Part shown: positions 18,644 to 30,687 of the stretch, one piece after another | Numbering within the stretch: position 1 is the first letter of the stretch | Layout: each line of letters starts with the position of its first letter | Source: Clostridiales bacterium | GTDB taxonomy: Bacteria > Bacillota > Clostridia > Oscillospirales > Oscillospiraceae | DNA length: 64,000 bases | Direction of reading: 5' to 3' | NCBI GenBank assembly: GCA_029268065.1 | Contig: JAJUHC010000013.1 | Span: 1 to 64,000 of the forward strand | Translations under genes and position numbers: made by a program | Notes under the pieces: model-generated | The model's input: only the letters and a program-made list of their open reading frames with translations | What the model was told of the DNA's origin: nothing | Databases searched by the model: none

Positions 18644-19891
18644 ATGCTCGAAATAAGCCCCGAAATCACAGAGCTTTCCAGAAAAGCCGTTCTTGACGCC
18701 GAGCCGGTATTCAAGGAAATAGACAGGATTTCGGAGATTAATACGGCGAAGGTATTAAATGCCTTCCACAAATACCGCGTATCGGAAACGTTTTTTGCGG
18801 GAACAACCGGGTACGGTTATAATGATAAAGGCCGCGATACGCTGGACCAGATTTACGCGGAGATATTCAAAACGGAAGCGGCGCTGGTGCGCATAGGCTT
18901 TGTCAACGGCACGCACGCGATTACGGCGGCGATTTTTTCCGCGCTGCGCCCTGGCGACAAGCTGCTTTCCGCAACAGGGCTTCCCTACGATACCCTCCAG
19001 GCCGCGATTGGAATTTCAGGGGATTATCCCGGCTCGCTGAGCTACTACGGCATTGAATACGGACAGGTCGACTTCACGGCGGAGGGCAGGCCGGATTACG
19101 GGGCCATAGAAGCCGCCGCATCGGATAAAAAGGTTAAGGCGGTAACGGTGCAGCGTTCTCGAGGCTATTCGGAGCGTGACGCGCTGTCAGTTTCTGAAAT
19201 CGGCAGGATATGCGAGGCCGTTCACCGGGTAAACCCCGGGGCAGCCGTGATAGTGGATAACTGTTACGGCGAATTCGTGGAGGAAACGGAGCCGACGGAG
19301 GTCGGAGCCGACCTTGTGGCCGGCTCCCTGATCAAAAATCCCGGCGGCGGGCTGGCTCCGACAGGCGGATACATCGCTGGAAAAGCTAAGCTTGTCGAGG
19401 CGGCCGCCATGCGCCTCACAACTCCGGGAATTGGAGGCGAGTGCGGCTCAACGCTGGGCTGCGGCAGGGCCCTTTACCAGGGACTTTTTATGGCGCCGCA
19501 TACTGTGGCACAGGCTCTCAAAACCGCGGTGTTTTGCGCGCGCCTCATGAACCTGATGGGCTTTGAAAGTCATCCGGACTATCGGTCAAAGCGCTCGGAT
19601 ATCATTCAGACGGTAAAGCTTAACGATCCGGAGCTCGTAAAGCTTTTCTGCAAAGGGATACAGCGGGGCGCCCCGATTGATTCGTTCGTCACCCCGGAGC
19701 CCTGGGACATGCCCGGCTATGACTGCGAGGTAATAATGGCGGCCGGGGCGTTCATACAGGGTGCTTCGATCGAGCTCTCGGCAGACGCGCCGATGCGCCC
19801 GCCGTACTCCGTGTTTCTCCAGGGCGGGCTGACCTTTGAGTCGGGCAAGCTGGGTGTAATGAGAGCCGCGGAGCTTCTTAAAAACGGATAA
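18644..19891 (+). CDS. Methionine gamma-lyase family / aluminium resistance-type PLP enzyme
   Basis: FAGTTGYGYNDKGRDTLDQIYAEIF, PLP-Lys region GSLIKNPGGGLAPTGGYIAG. Confidence 0.85.
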   Translation: MLEISPEITELSRKAVLDAEPVFKEIDRISEINTAKVLNAFHKYRVSETFFAGTTGYGYNDKGRDTLDQIYAEIFKTEAALVRIGFVNGTHAITAAIFSALRPGDKLLSATGLPYDTLQAAIGISGDYPGSLSYYGIEYGQVDFTAEGRPDYGAIEAAASDKKVKAVTVQRSRGYSERDALSVSEIGRICEAVHRVNPGAAVIVDNCYGEFVEETEPTEVGADLVAGSLIKNPGGGLAPTGGYIAGKAKLVEAAAMRLTTPGIGGECGSTLGCGRALYQGLFMAPHTVAQALKTAVFCARLMNLMGFESHPDYRSKRSDIIQTVKLNDPELVKLFCKGIQRGAPIDSFVTPEPWDMPGYDCEVIMAAGAFIQGASIELSADAPMRPPYSVFLQGGLTFESGKLGVMRAAELLKNG

Positions 19892-19918
19892 AACCGACTC
19901 GCCCCGAATACACATTGT

Positions 19919-22655
<2,737 letters not shown>

Positions 22656-22727
22656 GGCGCTGAAATAATAAAAATAGTCTTGCCAAAAGGGTGCTGGTAT
22701 GCTATACTAACCTTCGCGGCAATTCTC

Positions 22728-22802
22728 GGCGCCATAGCCAAGTGGTAAGGCATGGGTCTGCAAAACCCTGATTCCCCAGTTCAAATCTGGGTGGCGCCTC
22801 CA
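22728..22802 (+). tRNA. tRNA-Cys (GCA), CCA encoded
   Basis: GGCGCCA...TGGCGCC acceptor stem, anticodon loop CTGCAAA (GCA), TTCAAAT arm, CCA end; promoter TTGCCA-17-TATACT at 22680-22708. Confidence 0.97.
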
Positions 22803-22906
22803 AAAAAACGACTTCATCTTAAAAAAGACGGAGTCGTTTTGTATTTGCGGGATCCGAAAAGATTTCCGCAGGTCTGTCTGACCCTGCGGAAGTTTCTTTG
22901 TAAAGT

Positions 22907-23809
22907 CTATATCAAAGCGGTGCTGAAATATCTTTCAACCCTGTCCGGCAAGATCGTAATTATATTTTTGTCTTTGCCGTATTTTTTCGCAATCTCGACG
23001 GAGGCCCAGACGTTTGCGCCGGAAGAGGTCCCAGCCAGTATGCCCATGCAGCGGGCAAGCGATCGCGCCGTTTTAATTGCGTCATCGTCCGTTACCTCGA
23101 CCACCTCGTCTATCATCCCCGTGTCGAGTATCTGGGGAACAAAGCCGTCGCCGATCCCCTGAATCTTGTGCAGCCCCGGCTCATGCCCCAGAAGAGCGGA
23201 TACGTTCTTCGGCTCCACCGCAATTACCTTAACGCTCGGGTTTTTGTCCTTCAGGAATCTGCCTATGCCTTGAAGCGTACCACCGCTGCCCAGGCCCGAA
23301 ACAAATATATCCGCTCTGCCGTCAGTTTGCTCCCATATTTCCTTCGCGGTGGATAAATAATGGATTTGCGGATTGTCCGGGTTTTCAAATTGCTGGGGCA
23401 CAAAAATATCTGGGTTCATGGCTTTTTGCCGCTCAACCTCGGAAACAGAACCGCCTATGCTTTTTTCGGCTTCCGTCAGTATCAGCTCTGCGCCCAGGGC
23501 GGAGATAATCTTTTTTCTTTCCTCACTCATATTTTCCGGCATTACTATCACGACGCGGTATCCCTTTTGCACGCCGGCGAGGGCGAGACCGATGCCGGTG
23601 TTGCCGGAGGTCGGCTCCATAATCGTCATGCCCGGTTTGAGGAGCCCTTTCGCCTCGGCCTGCTCTATCATGTACTTTGCGATGCGGTCCTTGATGCTGC
23701 CGCCCGGGTTCAGATATTCTGCCTTTGCGAAGATATTCATGCCCGTCATTTTTTTCAGACTGAGCATGGGTGTGTTGCCGATAATGTCAAGAATGCTCTC
23801 TGTAATCAT
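22907..23809 (-). CDS. cysK: Cysteine synthase A
   Basis: IIGNTPMLSL, GGSIKDRIAKYMIE PLP Lys, EPTSGNTGIGLA. Confidence 0.93.
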   Translation of the reverse strand: MITESILDIIGNTPMLSLKKMTGMNIFAKAEYLNPGGSIKDRIAKYMIEQAEAKGLLKPGMTIMEPTSGNTGIGLALAGVQKGYRVVIVMPENMSEERKKIISALGAELILTEAEKSIGGSVSEVERQKAMNPDIFVPQQFENPDNPQIHYLSTAKEIWEQTDGRADIFVSGLGSGGTLQGIGRFLKDKNPSVKVIAVEPKNVSALLGHEPGLHKIQGIGDGFVPQILDTGMIDEVVEVTDDDAIKTARSLARCMGILAGTSSGANVWASVEIAKKYGKDKNIITILPDRVERYFSTALI

Positions 23810-24092
23810 TTTATCAATCCCAACCTGCTGATTTGTTTCATCAGCTTAAGTTTAAATATTTTTCCGCGATAAGTCAAGTTTTAATACTGCCTTCCAAGTC
23901 CGCAATACATGATATTCATAAGTTTTTTTCCTGCCATAAGGGAAAACCGTATATGAAAATATGTTTTAAAAAATGAAGTGGCGATTCAACAATTCTTGTA
24001 TTGAAAATTTGTAGAAAAAGCTTGGTTTACTTTATCGCAATAAAGTGTTAACATTAAATGAAAGTCTATTTTTTTGGAAGGAGAATTATTAA

Positions 24093-24968
24093 ATGAAAAA
24101 AGCGTTTGCATTAAGCCTGGCACTGATAATGTGTCTGGCAATTTTTACGGGCTGCGGCTCTCAGTCGGCGACAACTACTCCTACGCCGGCCGCAAAGCCT
24201 TCGGCTGCTCCGACGGCGTCGGCGGGCGCCTCTGATTGGAACTACATAAAGTCAAAAGGCACCATGACGGTCGGTATGACCATTTTTGCGCCGATGAACT
24301 ATAAGGATGCGTCTGGAAAGCTTATCGGATTTGAAACCGAGTTTGCGGAGGCATTGACCGCCGAGCTTGGAGTGAAGGTAAAATTCCAGGAGATACAGTG
24401 GGCTTCAAAAGAAACTGAGCTCAACTCCAAAAATATCGACTGCATATGGAACGCCATGACGATAACTCCCGAACGCAAGGCAAATATGGACATATCCACA
24501 CCGTATATGAAGAACAAACAGGTAATCGTCGTCAAGTCGTCGAATGCCGCAAAGTATTCGGATCTTGCAAGCCTTAAGGGCGCGAAGGTCGTGGCTGAAA
24601 AGGAATCCGCTGGAGAAGAAGTCGTAAAAAAGGAAGCGGCATTTAAAGAGTCCAAATATACGCCGGTCGCGTCACAGGCAAAGGTGCTTCTTGAAGTCGC
24701 GTCCGGAACTGCCGACGTCGGGGTCATCGACTATGTAATGTCCATCGGTTCGATAGGAAAGGGAACCGACTACGAGGGACTCGCCGTAGTTCCCAAGGCG
24801 GAATTTGCGGAGGAAGAATACGGAATAGCTTTCAGGAAGGGAAGCCCCGAAACGATCAAAAATGTCAACGCCGCAATACAGAAGCTTGCGGATAACGGCA
24901 CGCTTGCGAAAATAGCTCTAAAGTATAAGCTTCAGGATCTCATTCTTGTAAAGCCTAATAAAGCGTAA
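24093..24968 (+). CDS. Amino-acid (cystine-like) ABC transporter substrate-binding lipoprotein
   Basis: Lipobox LAIFTGCGS; SBP_bac_3 pattern KGTMTVGMTIFAPMNYKDASGKLIGFETEFAEAL. Confidence 0.88.
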   Translation: MKKAFALSLALIMCLAIFTGCGSQSATTTPTPAAKPSAAPTASAGASDWNYIKSKGTMTVGMTIFAPMNYKDASGKLIGFETEFAEALTAELGVKVKFQEIQWASKETELNSKNIDCIWNAMTITPERKANMDISTPYMKNKQVIVVKSSNAAKYSDLASLKGAKVVAEKESAGEEVVKKEAAFKESKYTPVASQAKVLLEVASGTADVGVIDYVMSIGSIGKGTDYEGLAVVPKAEFAEEEYGIAFRKGSPETIKNVNAAIQKLADNGTLAKIALKYKLQDLILVKPNKA

Positions 24969-24983
24969 AGGGCGGTTAGTTCA

Positions 24984-25655
24984 ATGTCTTTTCAAACAGT
25001 GACCCGGATGCTCCTGGGCGGCTTTGCGGAGAACGGATTCATTTTTATAATGACGCTCCTGATGGCCCTGCCCTTGGGGCTCGTCATCACCTTCGGAACG
25101 ATGTCCTCGATAAGGCCGGTAAAATGGCTCACAAGGACGTTCGTCTGGATAATCAGGGGCACGCCGCTTATGCTGCAGCTCTTTGTGGTTATGTACGTTC
25201 CGGGTCTTCTGTTTGATATTCAAATGCCTGACCATATGCTCGGGGTTCAGGTAAATCCCCGAATGTATTCCGCTCTGATTGCTTTTGTTATTAATTACGC
25301 CGCGTACATATCTGAAATCTACCGAGGCGGCATTGAAAGCATACCGAAGGGGCAATACGAGGCAGGTCAGGTGCTTGGAATGACCAAAGGGCAGATTTTC
25401 TTTAAAGTCGTGCTCATGCAGGTAGTGAAGCGCATTATCCCGCCTCTGGGCAATGAGATAATCACCCTTGTAAAGGATACATCGCTGGCGCGCGTTATTG
25501 CGGTTCAGGAAATATTGTGGATAGCCGAGGAATTTTCCGCAAGAGGGGTTATCTGGCCCCTGTTCTATACGGGCGTGTATTTTTTGGTATTTTGCGGGGT
25601 TCTGACACTTTTGTTCGGATATATCGAAAAGAAACTGAATTATTACAGAGGTTAA
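24984..25655 (+). CDS. Amino-acid ABC transporter permease (His/Glu/Gln/Arg/opine family)
   Basis: IIRGTPLMLQLFVV, YISEIYRGGIESIPKGQYEAGQVLGMT. Confidence 0.9.
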   Translation: MSFQTVTRMLLGGFAENGFIFIMTLLMALPLGLVITFGTMSSIRPVKWLTRTFVWIIRGTPLMLQLFVVMYVPGLLFDIQMPDHMLGVQVNPRMYSALIAFVINYAAYISEIYRGGIESIPKGQYEAGQVLGMTKGQIFFKVVLMQVVKRIIPPLGNEIITLVKDTSLARVIAVQEILWIAEEFSARGVIWPLFYTGVYFLVFCGVLTLLFGYIEKKLNYYRG

Positions 25656-25656
25656 A

Positions 25657-26442
25657 ATGGCTATTCTTGAGGTGCGAGATCTAAAGAAGAGTTTCGGAGA
25701 CACGCAGGTGTTGAAGGGTGTGGGCTTTGCCATGGAAAAAGGCGAGGTGCTTGCCATCATAGGTTCCTCGGGAAGCGGAAAGACGACGCTGCTGCGCTGC
25801 CTGAATTTCCTCGAGACTCCGGACTGCGGCATAATAACGGTAAACGGTGAGACGCTGTTTGATTCCGATAACCGCTCGCCGCACAGCGAAGGCGAGATAC
25901 GCAAAAAGCGCCTGCATTTCGGGCTTGTGTTTCAGTCGTTCAATCTGTTTCCGCAATACACGGTGCTAAAAAACGTTTCTCTGGCGGTAGAGCTGCTTGC
26001 AAGGGAACGCAGCGACTATAAGCAGAACAAATCGGAGATATTAAGGGAAATCGACTCCTCCGCTCGGGAAATAATCGGGCGGGTGGGACTGTCCGAGAAA
26101 ATGGACGCCTATCCTTTCCAACTGTCGGGAGGACAGCAGCAGCGCGTTGCGATTGCAAGGGCGCTCGCCCTTAAGCCGGAGATACTGTGCTTTGACGAGC
26201 CCACCAGCGCGCTCGACCCGGAGCTTACCGGAGAGGTCCTCAAGGTAATAAGAAGCCTCAAATCCTCAGACAGAACGATGATTGTCGTCACTCACGAGAT
26301 GGAGTTTGCCCGCAATGTCGCCGATAAGGTGATTTTTATGGCCGACGGCCAGGTTGAAGAGGAAGGAACGGCGGAGGAAGTGTTTGAAAGGCCGAGGAGC
26401 CAGAGAACAAAAGCGTTTTTTACGAATTATAAGAAATCCTGA
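25657..26442 (+). CDS. Amino-acid ABC transporter ATPase (polar amino acid family)
   Basis: IGSSGSGKTTLLRCLNFLE, QLSGGQQQRVAIARALALKPEILCFDEPTSALDPEL. Confidence 0.92.
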   Translation: MAILEVRDLKKSFGDTQVLKGVGFAMEKGEVLAIIGSSGSGKTTLLRCLNFLETPDCGIITVNGETLFDSDNRSPHSEGEIRKKRLHFGLVFQSFNLFPQYTVLKNVSLAVELLARERSDYKQNKSEILREIDSSAREIIGRVGLSEKMDAYPFQLSGGQQQRVAIARALALKPEILCFDEPTSALDPELTGEVLKVIRSLKSSDRTMIVVTHEMEFARNVADKVIFMADGQVEEEGTAEEVFERPRSQRTKAFFTNYKKS

Positions 26443-26464
26443 AAATTGTTACTCGACATTAATA

Positions 26465-26504
26465 GCTGACAGCAGTCCGTTGAAGCCTGCTGTCAGCTTT
26501 TTTT
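26465..26504 (+). terminator. Rho-independent terminator after the amino-acid ABC operon
   Basis: GCTGACAGCAG/CTGCTGTCAGC stem followed by T7. Confidence 0.88.
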
Positions 26505-26868
26505 ATCAAGAAAAGGACATAAAATTCAAATGCGTCATTATTTTTGATGTTTTTGATATGATTTGGGTCAAATTTAGATTTGAATTATTTGCAATACAAT
26601 ATATTTTGAACCAAAAGCCTCTGTAATTGAAAAAATGGCCTAAAATTATACCTATAAATCAATATTTACCGCAGAATATTTTGGCGAAAAAAGGAGAAAT
26701 ATAGCTAAGCAATTATCACTGATTAATAATGGCAAACATTAAGGTTGAGGAGAATTTTTAGGCGTAAATTATTGTCATTAAGCAATATCATTTTATACAG
26801 AGAATTATCATAAAAATGTAAGCGTAGTATGTCGATATAGCAAATAAATGCAATAACCGGGGGGCGCC

Positions 26869-28578
26869 ATGAGAGAAACTATTATAAAGACTGATACCGA
26901 AAAATGCGAGGGCTGCAACCGCTGCGTGAGGGTTTGTCCCGTCGATGAAGCGAATATAGCCTATATGGACGGCGAAAAGGTCAGGGTTCGTGTCGACCCG
27001 GAAAAATGCATACTCTGCGGTGCGTGCCTGAAGGTATGTCAGCACGAGGCGAGGAGCTACATAGATGATACTGAACGTTTTTTCAGAGATCTTGAAAAGG
27101 GAACAAAGATAGTTCTTATCGCGGCTCCGGCCCTGAGAACCAATTATCAAAATTGGGAGTCACTGCTAGCATGGCTGAAAAACAGGGGGGTCTTAAAGAT
27201 TTTTGACGTTTCGCTCGGGGCGGATATATGCACATGGGCGCATATAAGGTACATTAAGGAGAAAGACCCTCCGCCCATAATAACGCAGCCATGTCCCGCG
27301 ATTGTAGGATACATTGAAAAATACCGTCCGGAGCTTGTAAGAAACCTTTCACCGGTGCACAGTCCCATGCTTTGCACCGCAATTTTTGCCCGTGAGCACC
27401 TGGAGAGCGACTGCAGAATCGCTGCGCTTTCACCGTGCGTTGCAAAAAAAGCGGAATTTGACGATACAAATGTAATCGAGTATAATGTCACGTTTAAAAA
27501 GCTTTCGGAATACATAGGCAAAAAGGGCATCAGGATACCTGATTCGGAATTTCAGTTTGACCATATTTCATCGTCGCTTGGCAGAATATACCCGATGCCG
27601 GGGGGGCTGAAGGAGAATATAGAGTTCTATTTGGGAAAAGCAATCCGCGTCGATAAATCCGAAGGACAGTCCAGGGTTTACCGTGACATAGATAAGTTTG
27701 CGTTTGAAGATGAGGAAAATCTGCCGGCGGTGTTTGACGTGCTCAACTGTGAGGAAGGCTGCAACAACGGTACCGGCTGCTCGAACGAATGCTCTGTTTT
27801 TTCGATAAACGCCGGTATGGACGAGCAGCGGCATATCGGGATGGAAAAGTACGAAAAAAGAAGCGCAGACGAATATACTATACTTTTTTCACTTTTTGAC
27901 AAGGAGCTTTCGATTGACTCCTTCATCCGAAGATATAAAGGAAGCCCTCAGAGGGCGATAAGCTATACCGATGAGGGCCTTGAGAGAGCGTTTCTGTCCC
28001 TGGGCAAGACCTCTCTCGAGCAAAGGAACCATAACTGTTTTTCCTGCGGTAATGAAACCTGCCGGGAAATGGCGGTAAAGATAGCGAAGGGTATAAATGT
28101 GCCGGAAAACTGCGTTGAGAAAGCGCGTTGTGAGATTCTGGCGGCGCAAGAGGCGTTCCTAAACGAAAAGAGCAAAAGCAGGGACAATATTCAGAATATC
28201 TCGGGTGAAATAGAGGAAATCAGGCGGCTGTTTAATAACGTCCTTACAAAAATAAAAAACATAGAGGACGCAATAGAGAAATACAACGCCATGGCGAAGC
28301 TTGTAAACGATATTGCGATGCAAACACGGATACTATCGATAAACGCTTCGATTGAGGCGTCAAGGTCGGGAGCGGCGGGAAAGGGATTTGGCGTAATTGC
28401 CCAGGCGATTCGCGACCTTGCCAGCAGGTCTCAGAATTCCGTCGGGGAGGTTGAGGAAACCAGCGGCTACGCAAAGGCCACAATCAATGTGATAAAAAAC
28501 TCCGGCGGGGATGTGGATCAGTCTATTGAGAAGGTTTCGAGCTACTTGTCCCAAATTGCGTATTCAAACGACGGCTGA
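26869..28578 (+). CDS. Soluble sensor: 2x[4Fe-4S] + [FeFe]-hydrogenase large-subunit-like + Fe-S (PF04060-like) + MCP-type signalling hairpin
   Basis: CEGCNRCVRVCP and CILCGACLKVCQ; TQPCPAIVGYIEK, SPCVAKKAEF, NCEEGCNNGTGC (H-cluster-like motifs); CFSCGNETCREMAVKIAKGINVPENC; SINASIEASRSGAAGKGFGVIAQAIRDLASRS. Confidence 0.82.
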   Translation: MRETIIKTDTEKCEGCNRCVRVCPVDEANIAYMDGEKVRVRVDPEKCILCGACLKVCQHEARSYIDDTERFFRDLEKGTKIVLIAAPALRTNYQNWESLLAWLKNRGVLKIFDVSLGADICTWAHIRYIKEKDPPPIITQPCPAIVGYIEKYRPELVRNLSPVHSPMLCTAIFAREHLESDCRIAALSPCVAKKAEFDDTNVIEYNVTFKKLSEYIGKKGIRIPDSEFQFDHISSSLGRIYPMPGGLKENIEFYLGKAIRVDKSEGQSRVYRDIDKFAFEDEENLPAVFDVLNCEEGCNNGTGCSNECSVFSINAGMDEQRHIGMEKYEKRSADEYTILFSLFDKELSIDSFIRRYKGSPQRAISYTDEGLERAFLSLGKTSLEQRNHNCFSCGNETCREMAVKIAKGINVPENCVEKARCEILAAQEAFLNEKSKSRDNIQNISGEIEEIRRLFNNVLTKIKNIEDAIEKYNAMAKLVNDIAMQTRILSINASIEASRSGAAGKGFGVIAQAIRDLASRSQNSVGEVEETSGYAKATINVIKNSGGDVDQSIEKVSSYLSQIAYSNDG

Positions 28579-28760
28579 ATTCTGCTCATAGCTTCAATTC
28601 CGCCAATAAAACGTCTCGGCTTCGTCTCGGACAAAAAAATATATATATATGTATACATGAATATATTAAAAAAGAAGGCAATCGGCCTTCTTTTTTAATA
28701 TCGATGTTATGAAAGCATACTCGCGCCTTCAAACATATCTTATATACGGAGGCGAAGAAA

Positions 28761-28934
28761 ATGAATAACTGCGACTATGCAGCATCCTTGACAGCGCTTG
28801 CGATAGCGATAGCCAAAGGCAAGACGGATCCCGAGATAATATTCCTCTCAAGGCTATTTGCCCAGCTCTCCGCAAGTTTGTCATTGCTCGGTACTCAGAA
28901 TCCCTGCCGGATAAAGGAAGAGGAAGAGAAATGA
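28761..28934 (+). CDS. 57-aa conserved-looking small protein (possibly DUF6774-type)
   Basis: MNNCDYAASLTALAIAIAKGKTDPEIIFLSRLFAQLSASLSLLGTQNPCRIKEEEEK; RBS GGAGGCG upstream; below the size cut-off of the ORF track. Confidence 0.6.
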   Translation: MNNCDYAASLTALAIAIAKGKTDPEIIFLSRLFAQLSASLSLLGTQNPCRIKEEEEK

Positions 28935-28981
28935 AAATGATTTAATCATATAGGATTTTAAGGAAAGCTGTACTTTCGCCC

Positions 28982-29527
28982 CTAGTTTTTCAAAAGTTTG
29001 GGAATGGCTCTGCGTATGGCAAGCGACAGAAAATAAGCGGCCGCTATGGAAACGAGGTCTTTAATAAGATAGGGGAGAGAAACCAGCAGCATGGAGCGAT
29101 AAATGCCGGACGAGGTAACAAGGGAGAATTGAAGGACTCCAAGAATATGGCATATTATAAGCCCCAGGACACCGAACAACAGCTTTACCGCGGTATGCCT
29201 GCGCTTTTCACCGACGCCGCAAAGCAGCACGAGCGGAATAAAGCCGAAAATAAAGCCGCCGGTCAGACCGAAAAGCATGGTGATCCCGCCTCTGAAATTT
29301 GAAAAGACCGGGACTCCCGCCGCTCCCATGAGTATGTAGGTAATAACTGAGGCGAAACCCATCCTGGCTCCAAGCAGGTAACCGCAAAGCGCGATCGCAA
29401 AGGTCTGAAGCGTAAAAGGCACGCCCCAGGGAGTCATGACCGATATCTGAGCCAGCACGATAGTAACCGCTGTCAGGAGGGCAGACGCGCTGAGCGCCCT
29501 AATTGAAACCTTATTCGTTCTCTGCAT
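28982..29527 (-). CDS. bioY: Biotin ECF transporter S component
   Basis: VPFTLQTFAIALCGYLLGARMGFASVITYILMGAAGVPVFSNFRGG. Confidence 0.92.
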   Translation of the reverse strand: MQRTNKVSIRALSASALLTAVTIVLAQISVMTPWGVPFTLQTFAIALCGYLLGARMGFASVITYILMGAAGVPVFSNFRGGITMLFGLTGGFIFGFIPLVLLCGVGEKRRHTAVKLLFGVLGLIICHILGVLQFSLVTSSGIYRSMLLVSLPYLIKDLVSIAAAYFLSLAIRRAIPKLLKN

Positions 29528-30506
29528 GTTTTTTCACCCTTATGCTAATTTCTCCGGAGCTGAGCCGCCTCGTTTCGCCGCTTTCCGTTTTTACCACGAG
29601 AGCGCCCTCGTCGTCTATATCAACGGCTAGCGCGTTCTCGGCCCCGCCGGCCGAAATAATAACTATCTCTCTTCCTATCACGTATGAGCGGCTGCGGTAT
29701 TCCTCCATAAAACTCTTTTCAGGAAGCGACCTGTAATACTCAAAAAACCTATCGAGTATTGCCGCTATAAGCCGGGGCTTTGCTTCCGGCGGGCACGGAC
29801 TTCCGCCGAGAACCGAGCCGGCGATATCCGAAAGCTCTCCCGGAAAGCCGGTTTCCGGGTCGGATAGGTTTATGCCTATTCCGAGCACCGCATAGGAAAT
29901 TCCACCGCTCTCAAAGTCTATCGAAGCCTCTGTAAGAATTCCGCAGACCTTTTTTTCACGGCAGTAAATATCGTTTACCCATTTTATCAAAGCCTTTTCA
30001 CCGGTTTGCTCCTCTATGGCGGATGCGACGGCGACGGCGGCGGCCGTCGTAATAAACAGAGCCTCGGCGGCCGGAAGACGTGGTCTTAACAGTACGCTCA
30101 TGTAAATACCGCCGCCTGAGGGGGAGTAGAAGCCTCGCCCCAGCCTGCCTTTCCCGGCCGACTGCTCGTTAGCGGCAATAACGAGCCCCTCCGTTTCGCC
30201 GCGCTCGGCGGCCTGCCTGAGCAGAGTGTTTGTCGACGTGACGCAGTCATAAACGTTTATTCTGTAAAAATCCTGACTTTTCAGGTGCTTTGAAATGCTC
30301 TGAGCCGAAAGTATTTTATTCTCGTTCAGCAAACAATAACCCTTCTTTGGGGATGCGTCCAGCAGGTATCCGTCGTCGCGCAAGGCGTTTATCGCCTTCC
30401 AGACGGCGTTTCTGCTCAGGTTCAGGGCTTCAGCCAGCTTTTCCCCGGAAACACGCTCGCCCTTATGAAGCTCGAGATATTCAAGCACCTTTTCCCTTGT
30501 CGCCAT
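29511..30506 (-). CDS. birA: Bifunctional biotin--[acetyl-CoA-carboxylase] ligase/biotin operon repressor
   Basis: N-terminal HTH (SGEKLAEALNLSRNAVWKAINALR), GKGRLGRGFYSPSGGGIYMSVLLRP, KWVNDIY. Confidence 0.93.
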   Translation of the reverse strand: MATREKVLEYLELHKGERVSGEKLAEALNLSRNAVWKAINALRDDGYLLDASPKKGYCLLNENKILSAQSISKHLKSQDFYRINVYDCVTSTNTLLRQAAERGETEGLVIAANEQSAGKGRLGRGFYSPSGGGIYMSVLLRPRLPAAEALFITTAAAVAVASAIEEQTGEKALIKWVNDIYCREKKVCGILTEASIDFESGGISYAVLGIGINLSDPETGFPGELSDIAGSVLGGSPCPPEAKPRLIAAILDRFFEYYRSLPEKSFMEEYRSRSYVIGREIVIISAGGAENALAVDIDDEGALVVKTESGETRRLSSGEISIRVKKHAENE

Positions 30507-30522
30507 TTTTTCACCCCTTCAT

Positions 30523-30576
30523 AAAGTATCAAAGAATGGGCGGATTGTCAACTAAAAAAATATATTGGGTGACAAT
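30523..30576 (-). promoter_or_regulatory. birA promoter (TTGACA-17-TACTTT, 30551-30523) overlapping a BirA operator-like inverted repeat ATTGTCAAC-N15-GGTGACAAT (30544-30576)
   Basis: Read directly; spacing and half-sites resemble the known BirA operator form. Confidence 0.65.
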
Positions 30577-30687
30577 TACGACATAATATTCATCATTTAT
30601 GCGAATACAGTGAATATTATGTTGTAAAAAGCCTTATGCTTTGGTAAAATAACTGCATTATCAGTGAATAATCAAGGTAGTGTGACT

